NCBI GenBank assembly: GCA_016946835.1
Contig: JACVTC010000058.1
Coordinates: 690,001 to 754,000, forward strand
Source of the DNA: Neocallimastix lanati (nom. inval.)
Lineage: Eukaryota; Neocallimastigomycota; Neocallimastigomycetes; Neocallimastigales; Neocallimastigaceae
Length of the DNA: 64,000 bases
Reading direction: 5' to 3'
This document shows, one piece after another, positions 28,033 to 40,653 of this stretch (the stretch's first letter is position 1; each line of letters opens with the position of its first letter). Position numbers and translations under genes: made by a program. Under the pieces are notes generated by a model. That model saw nothing but the letters and a program-made list of their open reading frames with translations. It ran no database searches and had not been told where the DNA came from.

Positions 28033-28910
28033 AAATTTACCTTTGTTCTTGGTTTACGAACTACACCATTTTCAAGATCCATAATAGCTTGACGTCGCTT
28101 AGCTTCTTGTGCTTCAATCCAATCCTTATTTTCATTAGTCCATACTCTAGTCTTGAATTCTACTTCTTCTTCATTTAAGATTACATCTTTAATTTCTTCA
28201 TCATTATCTAATACTTCTAAGTTATCATCAGCAAGTAATTCATCCACTAATAATTAAATAATGAAAATTTATTAAAAAATAAAAAAATATATATATTGAA
28301 AAAAAAAAAAAAATAAAAATTATTATTATTATTATTATTATTATTAAATATATCTAATGAAAAAAAAAAAAAAAAAAAAAAAAAAGATAAATATATATAT
28401 ATATACATAAACATAAAATTAACTCGATATACATACTATCAATTTTTCCAGCTAATTCTTTAATTTCATCACCCTTTAAAATATCATTAATTTCCTTCTT
28501 AAGTTCTTCAGCTTCATAATCTTTTTCATATTCTGATTCATGAGATCTCTTTCTTTTACCCTTCTTACGAGCATTACTAAAGGATGGAGGATCACAAGTT
28601 TCTTCTAACCAAATATTTTGAAAATCTTCAATAGTTAATTCAGATGATGGTGTATTACGAAATTCATCCAATCTATAAATAGATATATAAATATATTAAA
28701 ATAAAGATTAATTTATATCAACTTTTATGTTATTTTATTTTATTTTATTTTATTTTATTTTATTTTATTTTATTTTCTATAATTATTTTTAATATTTTAA
28801 TTTTATTTTTTAATTTTATTTTTAATTTTATTTTTATTTTTAATTTTATTTTTATTTTTATTTTATTATTTTTATTTTTATTTTTATTTTTATTTTTATT
28901 TTTATTTTTA

Positions 28911-28941
<31 letters not shown>

Positions 28942-29010
28942 TTATTTTTATTTTTATTTTTATTTTTATTTTTATTTTTATTTTTATTTTTATTTTTATT
29001 TTTATTTTTA

Positions 29011-29041
<31 letters not shown>

Positions 29042-29081
29042 TTTATTTTTATTTTTATTTTTATTTTTATTTTTATTTTTA

Positions 29082-29112
<31 letters not shown>

Positions 29113-29224
29113 TTTATTTTTATTTTTATTTTTATTTTTATTTTTATTTTTATTTTTATTTTTATTTTTATTTTTATTTTTATTTTTATTTTTATTTTTA
29201 TTTTTATTTTTATTTTTATTTTTA

Positions 29225-29255
<31 letters not shown>

Positions 29256-29439
29256 TTTTTATTACTATATTAATTTCATATTTCAATTACATTTACCTTT
29301 TACGAAGTGTTGAATTACAAATTTTTACTACAGATATAATTTCTTTTTGAGTACGATGGAAATCGTGCATACGGGCAGCAATTAATAAACCTGATTTTAA
29401 TAAATTATAATTAAAAATTATTTACATTATTTAACAATA

Positions 29440-29477
<38 letters not shown>

Positions 29478-30814
29478 TTTAATATTATTAAGTATATGTA
29501 ACTATTATTTTATTTTTGAATTAATATTAAATGAAAATAAGCATACATGCTGCGCAAATACCAGCTGGTCTTCTACCAGTTTGAATCCAATCTCTATTCA
29601 TACGTGAAACCAATCGTAGAGCGTCACGAATTACTACTTGACTCTTATCACCAAAATCGAGCTTTGAAGCAAATCGAGCAATATATAATGCTGGATCAAC
29701 TAATGGTAATTCTAAGTGCAATTTTTGAACTAGCTTTAAAAAGGTTGCACCTAATAAATATACGTTTGTCTATTATTTATTTTTTAATATATTTAATATA
29801 CATTTAATTAAAATATACATATATATTATTTATCTCAATAATTTAATTTAAGCTTTAATTTTTTAAAAATATAAGTTATTATTATTTCTTGAAAATTATT
29901 TAAACTTTTTTTTTTTTTTTATTTTGCTTGCCTGAAGTACATCAGAAAAATCAATTAATAAATGACTAGTTTTTTCCATTCTACACACAATATATAAACA
30001 TGCAGAAGCAACATTAACTGTTTTTCTACCCTTATTAAAATCATTTAAAATTGCTAAATTATAATATCTCTGAGCAGCTTCCATATGTCTTTCGGTCATA
30101 TTTAATGCATTTGCGATTTGCTGAATTCTGCGTCGACCTTTTTTTTTTTTTTTAATTTTACCATTCAAGTATTATTAATTTAATATTAAATTCAAATAAT
30201 TATAATATAAATTATAAAAAATAAGCATTTTTGAAATACCATTGGCTATAACTTGTTCTCGTGATTCTAAAGTATTCATTGAATTTCTACCACCAAAACG
30301 ATTTGGAATTGAAGCTCTTGCTGTTTTTTCATGATAAAAATAATATATATATTTAATATAGAATTATAAATAAAAATTTAACATTTGAAATTTGAAAAAA
30401 AAAAAATTTTTTAAAATTTGAAATTATAAATGTTTAGTTTTAAATAAATAAACATTTATAAAATTTTAAAAAAAAAAAAAAAAAAAAATACCTTTTCCAG
30501 AGCTGATAAAGAAACCATCAGCTACAGCTGCACCATTGGATTTTTCTGAAAAACTAACTTCTGAAACAATGATGTTTTCTTCCATAATCTATAATAATTA
30601 TAATTTGAATAATAAATTAATATAAATTATTCCTTAAAACATTTATTATTATTTATTATTTAAATGTTTATTTTCTATAAATTAAGCATTAAATATATAT
30701 AAAATCTAGCTAAAATTATTAAAATCATCTAATTACCTGACCACACTTGGTACAGACACGATGACCCATAGCTTCATCTTCAACTAAATTATGGATACAG
30801 TTATTGGTGGACAT
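27701..30814 (-). CDS. BRF1: TFIIIB subunit BRF1
   Basis: Nine exons on minus: 30737-30814, 30492-30588, 30240-30320, 29932-30137, 29547-29769, 29297-29390, 28437-28672, 28041-28246 and 27701-27862, coding 460 residues in an exact frame. BRF1 bridges TFIIIC, TBP and RNA polymerase III in tRNA and 5S transcription. Seen in order: a zinc-ribbon-like start (C6, H8, C21, C24), the conserved [12 protein letters not shown] segment, two cyclin-like repeats (about 85-165 with [11 protein letters not shown], and about 185-265 with [23 protein letters not shown] and [13 protein letters not shown]), [22 protein letters not shown], and the C-terminal TBP-binding block with [12 protein letters not shown]. 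The first Cys pair of the ribbon is atypical. Exon 4 ends CAG followed by GCAAGC, so intron 4 appears to be GC-AG. Intron 6 holds a hexanucleotide array of about 500 bp. Confidence 0.95.
28729..29252. repeat. BRF1: (TTTTTA)n and (TTTTA)n array inside a BRF1 intron
   Basis: Starts as (TTTTA)n at about 28729-28776, passes through mixed units, then becomes a nearly pure six-base ATTTTT array to about 29252 with occasional five-base units. It fills most of the 624-base intron between exons 6 and 7 (28673-29296). On the coding strand it is an A-rich AAAAAT array. Confidence 0.9.
29770..29931 (-). other. BRF1: probable GC-AG intron (BRF1 intron 4)
   Basis: The coding strand reads CTTCAG then GCAAGC at 29931. 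The acceptor TAATAG ends at 29770, followed by ACAAACGTATAT. Splicing here gives SDVLQ-TNVYLLG, the expected continuation between the two cyclin repeats of BRF1 (family form SDLLQ-VNVYVLG). No GT lies at this spot, and CAG/GCAAG is the standard minor GC-donor consensus. Confidence 0.75.
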
Positions 30815-31037
30815 TTTGAATTTTTATTTATATATATTATGTGATAAAATATATTTTTTTTTAAATTAAATAAATTAAATAAATAAACAATTTAATAATT
30901 TTCAATTTACTTTGAGTAACTTATCGCTTTAAAATTATATTAAAAATGAGATTTCGAATCTCCGAAATTGATTTAGATTATTATATTTATTAATTTCAAA
31001 ATGAATCACAATATAAAAAAGTAAATATTAAAATTGA

Positions 31038-31088
<51 letters not shown>

Positions 31089-34040
31089 ATTAAATATAAA
31101 TTTAATTTGAATTACTTATACCGAATTTCAATTAAAATTTCAATATTTAATAATATTTTAATTCAAAATAATTAAAAATATGTTAACCTTTAATTAGCTA
31201 TTATCTAAAATTTCTAATGAAATTTTTAGTGGTATTATTGCTAATTATTAATTAAAAATATTTTAATGAATAAAAAAAAAACTAAAAATAAATTATTTGC
31301 TCTTTAAGTGATAATATATTTTACAATTAAAAAAAAAAAAGGATAAAAAAAAAATAATCTTTTTCAATTTTAATTTTATATATACATATATATATAATAA
31401 GAATATTTTGAAAAATTATAATAATGTTTAATATTTAATAAATTTCTTTCTTTCTTTTTTCTTTTTTCTTTTTCTCTTATTTTTATTTTTATTTTCTTTA
31501 TTTTTAATTTAAAAAAGTTAATTAAAATAAAAAGAAGTGTTATAATTATTATATAATTATCCTATTTTTCATGGTATATTATTATTATTATTTAAAATAA
31601 AATTTAAAAAAAAAAAATATTTTCATAAAAATAAAATTTAATATATATAAAGTTTGGAGCTTGTTTAAGTTTATTTTATTAAATGCTGACTTATATATAT
31701 TAATCTTATTTTTATTGATATTTATTATCAAAATAAATGCTTTGACTGTTCTCTTTTATTAAAAAAAAATGTTTAGATTTCTTCTATTATTATAATAATA
31801 TTTTTAATTTGAAATAAATAATTTTTTTTTGTGTATAAAAAATATTTTTCTAATATTTTCTTTTATAGAATAAAATGGTAATAAAAATCTTAATTTTTAA
31901 TTTTTAATTAATTTCAATTTTAATTTATAAAAAATAGGTATAATTTTTATATAAATTTTTAATAATTAATTTAAATATATGTATAAATAAAAATGGTTGA
32001 CATAATAATAATAATTACTACTAAAGTTGATTAAAAAAAAAATAATTAAATAAATTTAAAATAGTACTTTATTTTAATAAAAAATTAAAATTACTTCTTT
32101 ATTTATTTAACATTGATGATATTTAAAAATAATGATAATAATGATGAAAAAGATAAAGTTTTAAAATACAAAATTCAAAAATTCAATTAAACCTCAAAAG
32201 CATTATTTTTTTTTTTAATAATGATTACTAAAATAACACTTTATTCGAACAAAAAATCAAAATTATTTTTTTATTTATTAATATTAATGATCTTTAAAAA
32301 TAATAATAGTAATGAAAAAAAAGATAAATTTCTTAATCCAAGAAAAAAAAAACTTTTATATTATATATATATATATATAAGTTTTTACTATATTTTAATA
32401 ATTCTTATCTTCAGTAGATTTTATAAAATTTGTTAGCTACAATATAGCTTATATTTTACCTAATAATTAATAACTTTATATAGATATATATATATATTTT
32501 TAGAATTATTAAATATATAATATATATATTTAAGTATTTTTTGATAATACAATAGTATAATGAAAATAGTTAATTAAAATATTTTTATTTTTTGTGACCA
32601 TGTCATGAGTATATTTATTAATCAATTTATCCTGAATTATTTAAATTTATCTTATTAATTAACAGCATAGTAATATATAATTATAATATTTATATTTAAT
32701 ATTTAATATTTTTATTTAATATTTAATATTTTTATTTATTTAATATTTTTATTTATTTATTATTTTTAAAAAATTTATTTATTATTTATTATTATTTATT
32801 TATTTATTTATTATTTATATTTATAAATGTTGTGGCAGAAAAATACATAGTATTGATTGGGCTATATCTTGTTTTTAATATATTATAATATATTATAATA
32901 TATTAAAATATTATGTCTTGTTTTTGATATATTAAAATATATTGTAATGTATTATATATTGCTAATTCAATAATATATTAACCATTAATTAAATTCAGTA
33001 TATTTTAATATATTAAAAAAAAGGTAGTTTTTTTTTTATAATATATTTCTCTTCCTTATCTAAAAAAAAATTTTTTTTATAATATATAATTAAAAGTTTG
33101 TTATTATTTTTGTACTTAATTATTTATTATGTTTAATAACTTTACCAACACAGTTTATTATTTAAATTAGTAAATAAATAAATAAATAAATTAAATAAAT
33201 ATGTAATATATATAGTATATATGTATATAATACTATAATATATAGAGTAATAAAATAATAAATAATAAATTATGTTTTATATGACGAACTAGGCCTATAT
33301 TTTTAAATATTTTTAAATTAAAAATATATATATATATATTACTGTTATACTAGTGTTGAACTATCAAATTTATAAATTTACATAATAATAGCATAAAAAT
33401 TCATAAATTTACATAATAAACATACAAATATTAGTTATAACATAAATTTTTCCTTTATAAATTTAAATTTATGCATTTAAAATATGAAGAAATAAAGCAT
33501 AATACTATTTTACATATAAACGTTTTATAAATATGATAAATATAAATATTATATACATTTATCTTTTTTCTAATTTATTTTTTATTATTTTTTTATTATA
33601 TATATAAATAGTTTTTATTTATTTTTTTTAGTGTATATAAATTTTAAAATTTTATTTCAAAATTATTTCTAAAATATTGAAAATATTGTTTTTTTTTTAT
33701 TTTCAATATTTTTACGATTTGAATATATAATTTTTTTAAAAATATATATATATTAAAATCGTAAACATCTTTATATATTATGTAATATGTTTATAACTTA
33801 TAATATCTATTTATTATTTATTATTTATAGTATTTTTTTTTCTTTATTTATTTATTTTTTCTTTTTTCATTAATAAATTATTTAGGTAAAAATAAAATTA
33901 TTTATAAAAAATATAAACTATATAAATTTATTGAATAAAAAAAATGAAAAAAAAAATAAAACATTGGAATACTGATCATTGTCATATATTTATAAATATA
34001 TATATATAATATCAACAGTTTTTTTTCCTTTTTTTTAAAT

Positions 34041-34074
<34 letters not shown>

Positions 34075-34188
34075 AAAAAAGAAAAAATAATCATGATATA
34101 CTTTTAAAAAAAAATAATAATAATAATAATTATTAAATATATATATTTATTATTTCATTATAATTATTTTTTTTTTCTTTCTTTTTAT

Positions 34189-34235
<47 letters not shown>

Positions 34236-34369
34236 TTTTCTTTTTATTCTCTTCTAAATAATCTAATTTTTATATACTGTGGTGAAATTCATTAAACACA
34301 AGTTATAGGAACTACACCTATTTTTTTTTTTTTTTTTGGCCTTTTTATATTTCTTTTCCTTTAATAAAT
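30815..34369. other. AT-rich intergenic region
   Basis: Very AT-rich, with poly-T at about 31040-31084, poly-A at about 34043-34071 and poly-T at about 34193-34232. A diverged repeat pair at about 32868 and 32925 shares tcttgttttt followed by TA-rich DNA. A decayed exon copy at about 34256-34321 is listed separately. Open frames such as 32221-32436 are Lys/Ile/Tyr strings without support. Confidence 0.55.
34256..34321 (-). pseudogene. decayed duplicate of the SH3 terminal exon
   Basis: This stretch aligns with the functional last exon at 34370-34440 over roughly 60 bases, at about 70 percent identity by eye: taatttttatatactg against taatttttatttactg, then taaacaca against ttaacaca. On minus it reads GVVPITCV and then stops, against GMVPLTCVKEYF in the real exon. 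It is preceded by AAAAAATAG, an acceptor-like sequence. It ends the SH3 fold early and lacks the upstream half of the exon, so it looks like a degenerate tandem copy. An alternative terminal exon remains possible. Confidence 0.6.
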
Positions 34370-37300
34370 TTAATTTTTATTTACTGAGGTTACGAAATAT
34401 TCCTTAACACAGGTTAATGGTACCATGCCTTCCTTATTATCTCTAAGTCTTAATGCTAATGCCCAATCATCATCATAAATTTCCTATTATATTTAAATAA
34501 ATTTTTTTTAAAAAAAAAAATAATAAAAATAAAAAATTATAACTCATATTAATAATTTTATTTATATATATAATTATTTTATATATATTTTATTATTATT
34601 ATTATTTTTATTATTATTATTATTATATAATTTTACTTACCAAGAATTTAATTTGTTCACCAATACCAAGTTCAAGCTCATCATCATTTTCTGGAAGATT
34701 AATATATGCAACGGAAAAGATTTTTTGAGTAAATGGATGATTTGGTACAACTTCCGCAGTTTCTTCAGAACCCGACCTTGATACAAATGATGAATCAGTT
34801 TGATAGGTACTAGTACCTTCAGTAAAGTAGGAAGTAGAATAAGTTTGATTATACGTACTAAAGGTTTGAGTTGTATTCATGGTACTACGTTTATAGTCAT
34901 CTGTAAGATAACTAGAATTTGCTCCAGAATTATTGGTAGAATTAGAAAGGTATGAGAAATGGGTAAGTCTTTGGGCAGCAACTTTTGGAGAAGAATTTGA
35001 GGTAACATATGCCTTTGAAGCATCATGATAAACTGCATTTGAATCAGTAGATAATGTATCCTGTAAACTAGATGTTAATTTAACATTATTATTGTTGTTG
35101 GAATCTGATATTGTAATTTGTGGAAGGTTTGATGGACTTTTAATATCAATGGAAACTTGATTACTTCTATTATTATTCATGTTATTATTATTCATATTAT
35201 TATTTTTCATATTATTATTATTCATATTATTATTGTTCAAATTATTCATGGTATTCATATTATTCATTTGGTTCATATTATTCATACCATTCATCATATT
35301 CATTCCGTTCATACTGTTCATATTGTTCATATTATTCATCATATTCATACCATTCATATTATTCATATTATTCATCATATTCATACCATTCATATTGTTC
35401 ATACCATTCATCATATTCATTCCGTTCATATTGTTCATATTATTCATATTATTCATCATATTCATTCCGTTCATATTGTTCATACCATTCATCATATTCA
35501 TACCATTCATATTGTTCATACCATTCATCATATTCATACCATTCATATTGTTCATACCATTCATCATATTCATTCCATTCATGTTATTCATCATATTCAT
35601 ACCATTATTCATATTATTCGTATTTATACTTTTGTTTGCTTGATTTGAATTAATATTATTTGTAGGTGATTTTGTGCTTGTTGGAGATGATTTACCTGAT
35701 CCATCTGATTTACCATCTACCTTATTTAATATATCACTGAAACTTAATGAAGACATATTTAAATTTAATGAAATATCTAATGAATTCTTTTTCGATTCAA
35801 CAGATAATTTATTATTATATTCGGATGATTTTTTATCATCTTCGTTGTCATCTACTAAAAATAAATAAATAAATATAATGAAATATTATAATGAAATATA
35901 AAATAAAATAAAAAATATATTCAAGTTAATATAATCATCATATGATATAATAAATAAATAATAAATATTTATAGTGTTAAAAAAAAATTTTTTTTTTATT
36001 AAAATAACCATTACAATAACAATTATAATAATATTAATATAATTATAACTTTATTAATTTTATACACGTATATATAGTTTAATTTATTTACCTTTAGCTT
36101 CAGATATTAATGGTGAACTTAAAAGTGGTTTTGTATCAGAAGATTTACCTTCTCTAGATGAATTTGAATCATGACCAGAACGACTACTTCTTTGACGTCT
36201 TTTATCTTTACGTTCCATTTCTCTACGATCAGGTGGAGCAAGTCTTCCTTTACTGTTTTCTCTTTCACGTCTAGAATCACGACTACCACTTCTTGGACGA
36301 CTTTTACTTCTTCTTTCTTCTCTTGGACGTGATTTTTCTCTACCTCTATCTCTATCTCTTTCTCTATCTTTATCTCTTCCTCTATCTCTACTTCTTTCTC
36401 TATTTCTGTCTCTTTCTCTTTCTCTGTCTCTATCTCTACCTCTATCTCTGTCTCTATCCCTACCTCTATCTCTCTCTCTACCTCTTTCTCTATCTCTTTC
36501 TCTTTCCTTATCAATTCTTGCTTTACTTTCAGAACGAGGTCTTCTATCTTTACTGTCGGCACGAGATCTATCCTTAGCATCTCTATTATGTTCTCTTTCT
36601 CTTCCTTCTTCATTTGGACGACGACTACGATTTGAATTATTAGAATTTTTTGATAGCTTTTTATCCTTTTCCTTTTCAGTGGATGATTGATTTTCAATTG
36701 TAACTGAGACAGGCTCTTCATTTATAACTTTTAATTTATTTGCTGAATTATTAATTGTATTAACATTATTATTATTATTATTAACAATATTATTACTATT
36801 ATTATTTTCTTGTTTCTTTTTATTTTCCTTAATACTATTAAGTGGTTTTTCGTCATCGCTATCACTTTCTAAATTATTATTATCTTCTTCGTTTTCCTCA
36901 TCTTCATCCTTCAATTTAACATCTAAATAAGAACCATCAAGTCTAAAAGATAAATTTGATGATGAAGACGACGATGTGGAACTACGACGACTTGGACTAG
37001 TAATTGGTTTTGAGGATTCATAATTTATACTTGGTGAAATAGGAGATGTTAATTTTGATTGGAAATTCTTTAAATTATTTAATGATTCTCTATTTGCTAA
37101 GGAGGATAAAGGACTACGAATATTACTATCATTTTCTTTTTCTTGTTCATCCAATGATTTTAATAAAGCAGGATTCTTTTCAAAGTTATATTTACAAACT
37201 GATTTCTTAGAATTAATTTTAACTTTTTGTTTAAAGGCTTTTTGATATATGAGAAATATTAATCCTAAGAAGAGAATAACAGGAATTATAACAATTAATA

Positions 37301-38246
37301 CTCTTTTAATTTTCTCTACAAGAGTACCTTCCTTTTTCTTTTGAGGTTGTAATAATTGTGTATGTTTAAATTTTAAATTATCTTTGATACCATCAGTAAA
37401 TACTACAGGCTCATTTTTGACTTTTTTAATTTGGTATTTTTTTTATATAAAAAAAATTTATTTTAAAATATAAATATTATTTATATAAATTTATTATTTT
37501 ATATTTTTTTTTTATTAAAATATAAAACGTTAATTAAAATTTAATAAAATATATTTTATAATTAAAAAATTTAAATTTAATAAAATATATTTTATAATTA
37601 AAAAATTTATCATATTTAATTAACAATTTATTAAATTTTATTTTATACCTTCACAGTAATATGTTTGAGAACCTTTTGAAATTACTTCACCATCTTCATA
37701 TTTTACAACTACTGAATAAAAAATTTCTTCACCTTGCATAGTATCTTCTGGTACGAAAAAGGTATCTTGACCTTGATTTGCTATAACCGTTCTATTACCA
37801 AGATCCCATGGCATATTAATATCATGTAAACTACGGAAAGCAAGTACATACATTAAACCAGGAACAGTTGTTGGATTATTATACTGAATATTTATATAAT
37901 CACCTACAATTTATATAATGATAATGATATTTCTAATAATTTTAATATATATATAATTTATACAAAAAATAAAAATGACTATTATAAAATTACCTGGTTT
38001 AACAATTACTTTTTGGGGATCTTCAATTAATTTAAAATCTATTATTATAAATAGTGACATCATAATAATTTATATTTTTTTTTAAAATTAGGTTTAATAA
38101 ATTCCTATTTTTTTTTTTTTGCTTATTTAAATTTACAAAAATATATTATATATTATTAATATAATTAATTTATACTTACTAACAAAACCATTAATTTTTA
38201 TAATTAGCAGTGAAAATATTATAGATATTAAATAAAATACTTTCAT
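34370..38246 (-). CDS. single-pass membrane protein with C-terminal SH3 (Fus1-like layout)
   Basis: Six exons on minus: 38180-38246, 37994-38038, 37649-37903, 36092-37420, 34641-35854 and 34370-34483, coding 1007 residues in an exact frame. Residues 1-20 are a signal peptide (MKVFYLISIIFSLLIIKING). The extracellular part, about 22-155, looks beta-rich (DYINIQYNNP, FYSVVVKYEDG, SQTYYCEG). A transmembrane helix spans about 163-181, preceded by KIKR. The long cytoplasmic tail has Ser- and Asn-rich parts, an Arg-Asp/Arg-Glu tract at about 395-510, a Met-Asn-Gly array at about 640-795, and an SH3 domain at about 942-1000 (FSVAYINLPENDDELELGIG ... DDDWALALRL ... GMVPLTCVKEYF). One transmembrane helix with a C-terminal SH3 resembles yeast Fus1, suggesting a surface sensor or actin/polarity scaffold; this role is inference. 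Confidence 0.85.
35165..35625 (-). repeat. coding Met-Asn-Gly tandem array
   Basis: On plus, repeats of ttcat-containing units form a roughly 36-base higher-order period. It encodes MNNMNGMNMMNG-type repeats within the SH3 membrane protein and grades into MNNNN units at the 3' side. Frame is kept throughout. Long plus-strand open frames here are by-products. Confidence 0.85.
36290..36625 (-). repeat. coding Arg-Asp/Arg-Glu tract
   Basis: Low-complexity purine-rich coding region of the SH3 membrane protein. It reads as alternating RD, RE and RG dipeptides (RERERDRERGRERDRGRD and similar), flanked by RSRADS and RSKSRPRSGSR segments. It resembles the RD/RS domains of RNA-processing proteins but here lies on the cytoplasmic side of a membrane protein. 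Confidence 0.85.
37537..37608. repeat. perfect 36-bp tandem duplication in an intron
   Basis: Bases 37537-37572 are repeated exactly at 37573-37608, within the intron between exons 3 and 4 of the SH3 membrane protein. Perfect identity suggests a recent slippage or duplication event. Confidence 0.9.
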
Positions 38247-40653
38247 TTTGATTTATTTATTTATATTAAATTCTTTTAAAATCTTTTTAAATTGATAATT
38301 ATTTGATTCTATATAAATACACAATGTAAAATTTTAATAATTTCTATTGCATTCTATTGTTTAATTTTTTTTATATAAATAACTACAAAATATATATATA
38401 TGTAATAGTCATATATATATAGATTATTTTAAAAAATATTAAATAAATTTTCTTTATACTTTTTGTTTACTTATATTATTTAAAAATACAAATATTATTT
38501 TTTATTTTTGTTCCTCTGTTTTTATTTTTTTTTAAAGGAAAAAATAAAAAATAAAATAAAAAAAAAAAAACAAATTATATTGTTCTTATTTTGATTTATT
38601 ATTGTTTTTTTTTATTTTTTTTAAAATTTTTATTCTCTTTCTTTATATATATAATATTTATATATTTGCAAAAACTTCAAATTATTTTTCAAAGATTCTT
38701 TTTTTTTCTTTTTTTTTTTGTATTATTGAAGAAAAATAATTCTTTTTTTACATTAAATATCTTTTAAAGGTATTCTATTATTATAGGACTAATAATAATT
38801 TGAATCAAAATAATAAAATATATCTTCTTTATTTAATAATCTTTTTTTTTTTTCTTTATATATTATTATGACGTATAAGGAAATATTATATTATTATAAC
38901 ACTAACAATAATATAACTAAAAATATAAAATATCCCCTTGTTATATTTAATACTTTTTTCTTTATAAAAAAAATAGTATAATAGTATAAAGAAAAATATA
39001 TTTAGAAAATAAAAATTTAGACTCTAGAAAAAAAAGAAAAAAAAAATTAAATTTTAAAATATTATATATAAAATAAAAAAAATAATATGCTTTAAAGTTT
39101 TATATTTATTTAAATTAACAGAATAATATATTTTAATAAAAAAATATATTTAATAGATTAACTTATTATTTCTTAAGAAACTTTATTTATAATAAAATAA
39201 GAAAAAACGGAAAAGATATATATATATAATGGGTAATAAATATAAAAAAAATTTAAAGAAGGTTTAAAAATACTAATAAAATTTATATTAAATATTAATT
39301 AATAAATAATTAAATATAGATTGCAATATGCTAATTACTAATTAAATATTAATATAATGTATTATTATAATTATTGTATATATTATCATTTAATTCATTA
39401 ATTCTAAAAATGAATTTTTTTTTTCTTTTCTTTCTTTTCTTTTATTTTTATTATAAAAAAACAATTTTTTTATTTTAAAAAATTATTCTATTAATATTTA
39501 AAGTTCTGTACTACCTAAATACAACGGTTTTCCTTTTCGAAAGGTCAAATTATATTTTCTATTACTCTATACTATAAAAAGCATTTAAAAACATTTTTTA
39601 TATGTTTTTTTTTTTTTCAAGTACATAAATATTAATTATTATAATTTACCATTGTTATTATTACTATTCCTATTCAGAATAAAACTTCATTATACCTTTT
39701 CATTTCATTGATAATCTTTTTATTATTGTAAACATTATTATACTAAAAAAATTTATTAATCAATTCAAATATATAATTTAAAAAATATATACAAAATTAA
39801 TAATATTTGTGAACTATTATAAATTATTTTTTTTCTCCAAAAAAAAAATTTTTTAAAAAAATTTATTTATCACAAACACTAAAACACTAAATAAAATGTT
39901 TTTTTTTTTTTTTTTTTTTTTGATGAAACATTATTTTCCTTTTTTTTTCCTTTCTTTTCTTTTGTTTTTTAAAATGAAACAAATAATATAAAAAAATTCT
40001 ATCAGGAATTCTAATATAAATATAAAAATAAAATTAATAAAATTTTGTTTTTTTCTAATTGAATTATAAGATTTTAAAGCTTATTATAATTATTATATAG
40101 TCATATAATAATATTGAATGCCTATATTAATAAAAATATTTTTTTATTTTTATAAAATATCAAAAAAAAAAATATTCATGCATCAAAAAAATGTTACAAT
40201 AGAATTATTACTAATATTATTAATAACATAATAAATATATTATCTAAACTAAGGATTTCAATATATTATTTAAATTATATAATATCTAATCTAAAAAGCT
40301 ATTTAAATTTAAATACAATATATTAAATTTAATTTATATACTATTTCGTTAAACATTTTATTATATTTTTTAATTCTAATTAATATATAATTTATTAAAA
40401 TTACTATTTATATCTATGATGCTATATTAAAAATAATAACTAAATAAATTATTGATAAATTTCAAATAAATCTTTTGTACTCAAAATAAGGACGTACTAA
40501 TGAAATGGTTACACTAAAAAGATAATCAATACACGATTTTTAAAAATATATTATATTATATGGAAAACAAAAATTAATAATATATTTCAAATAGATATAA
40601 TTATATTTTAATAAACTACTGATATATTGATATAAATAAAATATATAAAATTT

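Noticed and set aside
32221-32436. 71-residue Lys/Ile/Tyr frame
   Set aside because: Base use is the same as the surrounding spacer and there is no recognisable motif.
35157-35648. Plus-strand frames of about 155-163 residues over the SH3-protein array
   Set aside because: They are shadows of the MNG/MNN coding repeats (IHIIHTIHHIH-type strings) with no independent coding signal.
36119-36721. Second minus-strand frame across the RD/RE tract
   Set aside because: The frame with RDRE continuity joins the exons on both sides. The alternative EIEVE-type frame is a shifted reading of the same repeat.
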